Assembly: GCA_032158295.1 (NCBI GenBank)
Contig: CM063253.1
Location: forward strand, 7,905,001-7,969,000
Source: Pycnopodia helianthoides
Taxonomy: Eukaryota > Echinodermata > Asteroidea > Forcipulatida > Asteriidae
Length of the DNA stretch: 64,000 nucleotides
Direction of reading: 5' to 3'
Made by a program: the position numbers and the translations under genes. Numbering within the stretch: the stretch's first letter is position 1; each line of letters starts with the position of its first letter. Below the pieces are notes generated by a model. The model searched no databases. It had not been told where the DNA came from and saw only the letters and a list, made by a program, of their open reading frames with translations. Shown piece after piece: positions 63,195 to 64,000 of the stretch.

Positions 63195-64000
63195 GATTGC
63201 CAGTCATCTCGCCCCCCGGCAAAGTCGCCCCCTGCAAAGTCGCCCCCTGCAAAGTCGCCCCCTTGCAAGCTCGCCCCCTTCAGGTACAAACTCGCCCCCT
63301 CGCAATGTCGCCCCCTACAAAGTCGCCCCCCGACAAAGAGTCAAAGTCGCCCCCTAACAAAGTCGCCCCCGACACAGTTGCCCCCATGCATTTTTTTTTG
63401 CTATTGTTGCAAATATTTTCTAAGGGAAAATTTTTGTTGTTTTTAACTTGATTCAAGAAAGGGAATCCTTAAAGACTTTTTTACATTTTTGTTGAGGGTA
63501 AATAACTTAATAACTAATTGAAAAACAACAAATTTTTCCCCGTTGTAACTCTTAAAAAGAAATTAAAGAAACATTTATTTAATCCTAAAAGACTTTATAC
63601 ATTTTTGTTGAGGATAAATAACGTAAAAAACATATCATACAGATGTACATGTATGTACTTTAAAAACTATCAAAGACGAATAGACAAATTTACAGGAGAC
63701 ATAATAAATAAATAAATCTTGCACTGTAATGTTTTTTATGTACCTACATAATTATATAGGACTAACACAATCGGTAGGCTCTATTACCAAACGTGTACTG
63801 TGCCTTTAAGAAGAAACTCTCAAAAAGAAAATTATTAAAAACACATGAATATTAATTTTACACTTTAACTTCTACATGCTCCATCACAATTCTGGTACTG
63901 CATGCTCTTTTTTGGGCGCTGCACGCTGGGACCGCCGTGCTTACGTAAACTTTCACGCAAATACCAAGGGGGCGACTGTGTCGGGGGGCGACTTTGGTGG
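63195..64000. mobile_element. Second foldback element with GTCGCCCC arms, cut by the window end
   Basis: The left tip GATTGCCAGTCA matches the tips of the element at 35991. The left arm (63207-63388) is an array of CAAAGTCGCCCCCTG-like units; an inverted arm begins at 63967 (GGGGGCGACTGTGTCGGGG). The interior, about 575 bp, differs from that of the first element and contains a 115-bp direct duplication (63469-63516 and 63583-63631, word ACATTTTTGTTGAGG). The right tip lies outside the window. Confidence 0.8.

Overview
This is nuclear DNA from an invertebrate animal, AT-rich between genes, with many short GT-AG introns and a dense load of short dispersed repeats. An echinoderm (sea star or a relative) fits best. 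The reasons are the repeat style (tRNA-derived SINEs, many hairpin elements, a foldback element whose arms are short tandem repeats as in the sea-urchin TU elements) and the deuterostome-like protein sequences. The species cannot be fixed from the sequence alone.

Layout. (1) 1-2.96 kb, + strand: the 3' end of a nardilysin-like M16 metallopeptidase gene, preceded by a satellite-like array in its intron. (2) 2.96-7.5 kb: intergenic, between two convergent 3' ends, full of hairpin elements. (3) 7.5-32.3 kb, - strand: a complete glycine decarboxylase gene (GLDC, P-protein of the glycine cleavage system). All 23 coding exons join in frame to 1,034 residues. (4) 32.26-34.04 kb: a 1.8 kb divergent promoter region. 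(5) 34.0-52.8 kb, + strand: a complete cystathionine gamma-lyase gene (CTH), 9 coding exons, 403 residues. (6) 52.8-58.4 kb: repeats only. (7) 58.66-59.18 kb, - strand: an intronless secreted C-type lectin gene. (8) 59.2-64 kb: repeats, ending inside a second foldback element.

How the genes relate. GLDC and CTH are head to head. GLDC breaks down glycine in mitochondria and feeds one-carbon units to folate. CTH makes cysteine (and H2S) in the cytosol. Both meet in serine, glycine, cysteine and glutathione metabolism, so co-regulation is possible but only inferred. A perfect ATF4/C-EBP-type core (TTGCATCA) lies 230 bp upstream of the CTH start codon.

Most unusual features. Three separate local duplications each copy a splice junction: the GLDC exon 4 acceptor, the CTH exon 5 acceptor and the CTH exon 6 donor. 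The GLDC copy is an exact 28-codon period that stays open in frame. GLDC exon 21 is also bracketed by direct repeats. The foldback element in CTH intron 1 has arms made of GTCGCCCC-type repeats and a perfect 8-bp target-site duplication, and a sister copy runs off the right edge of the window.
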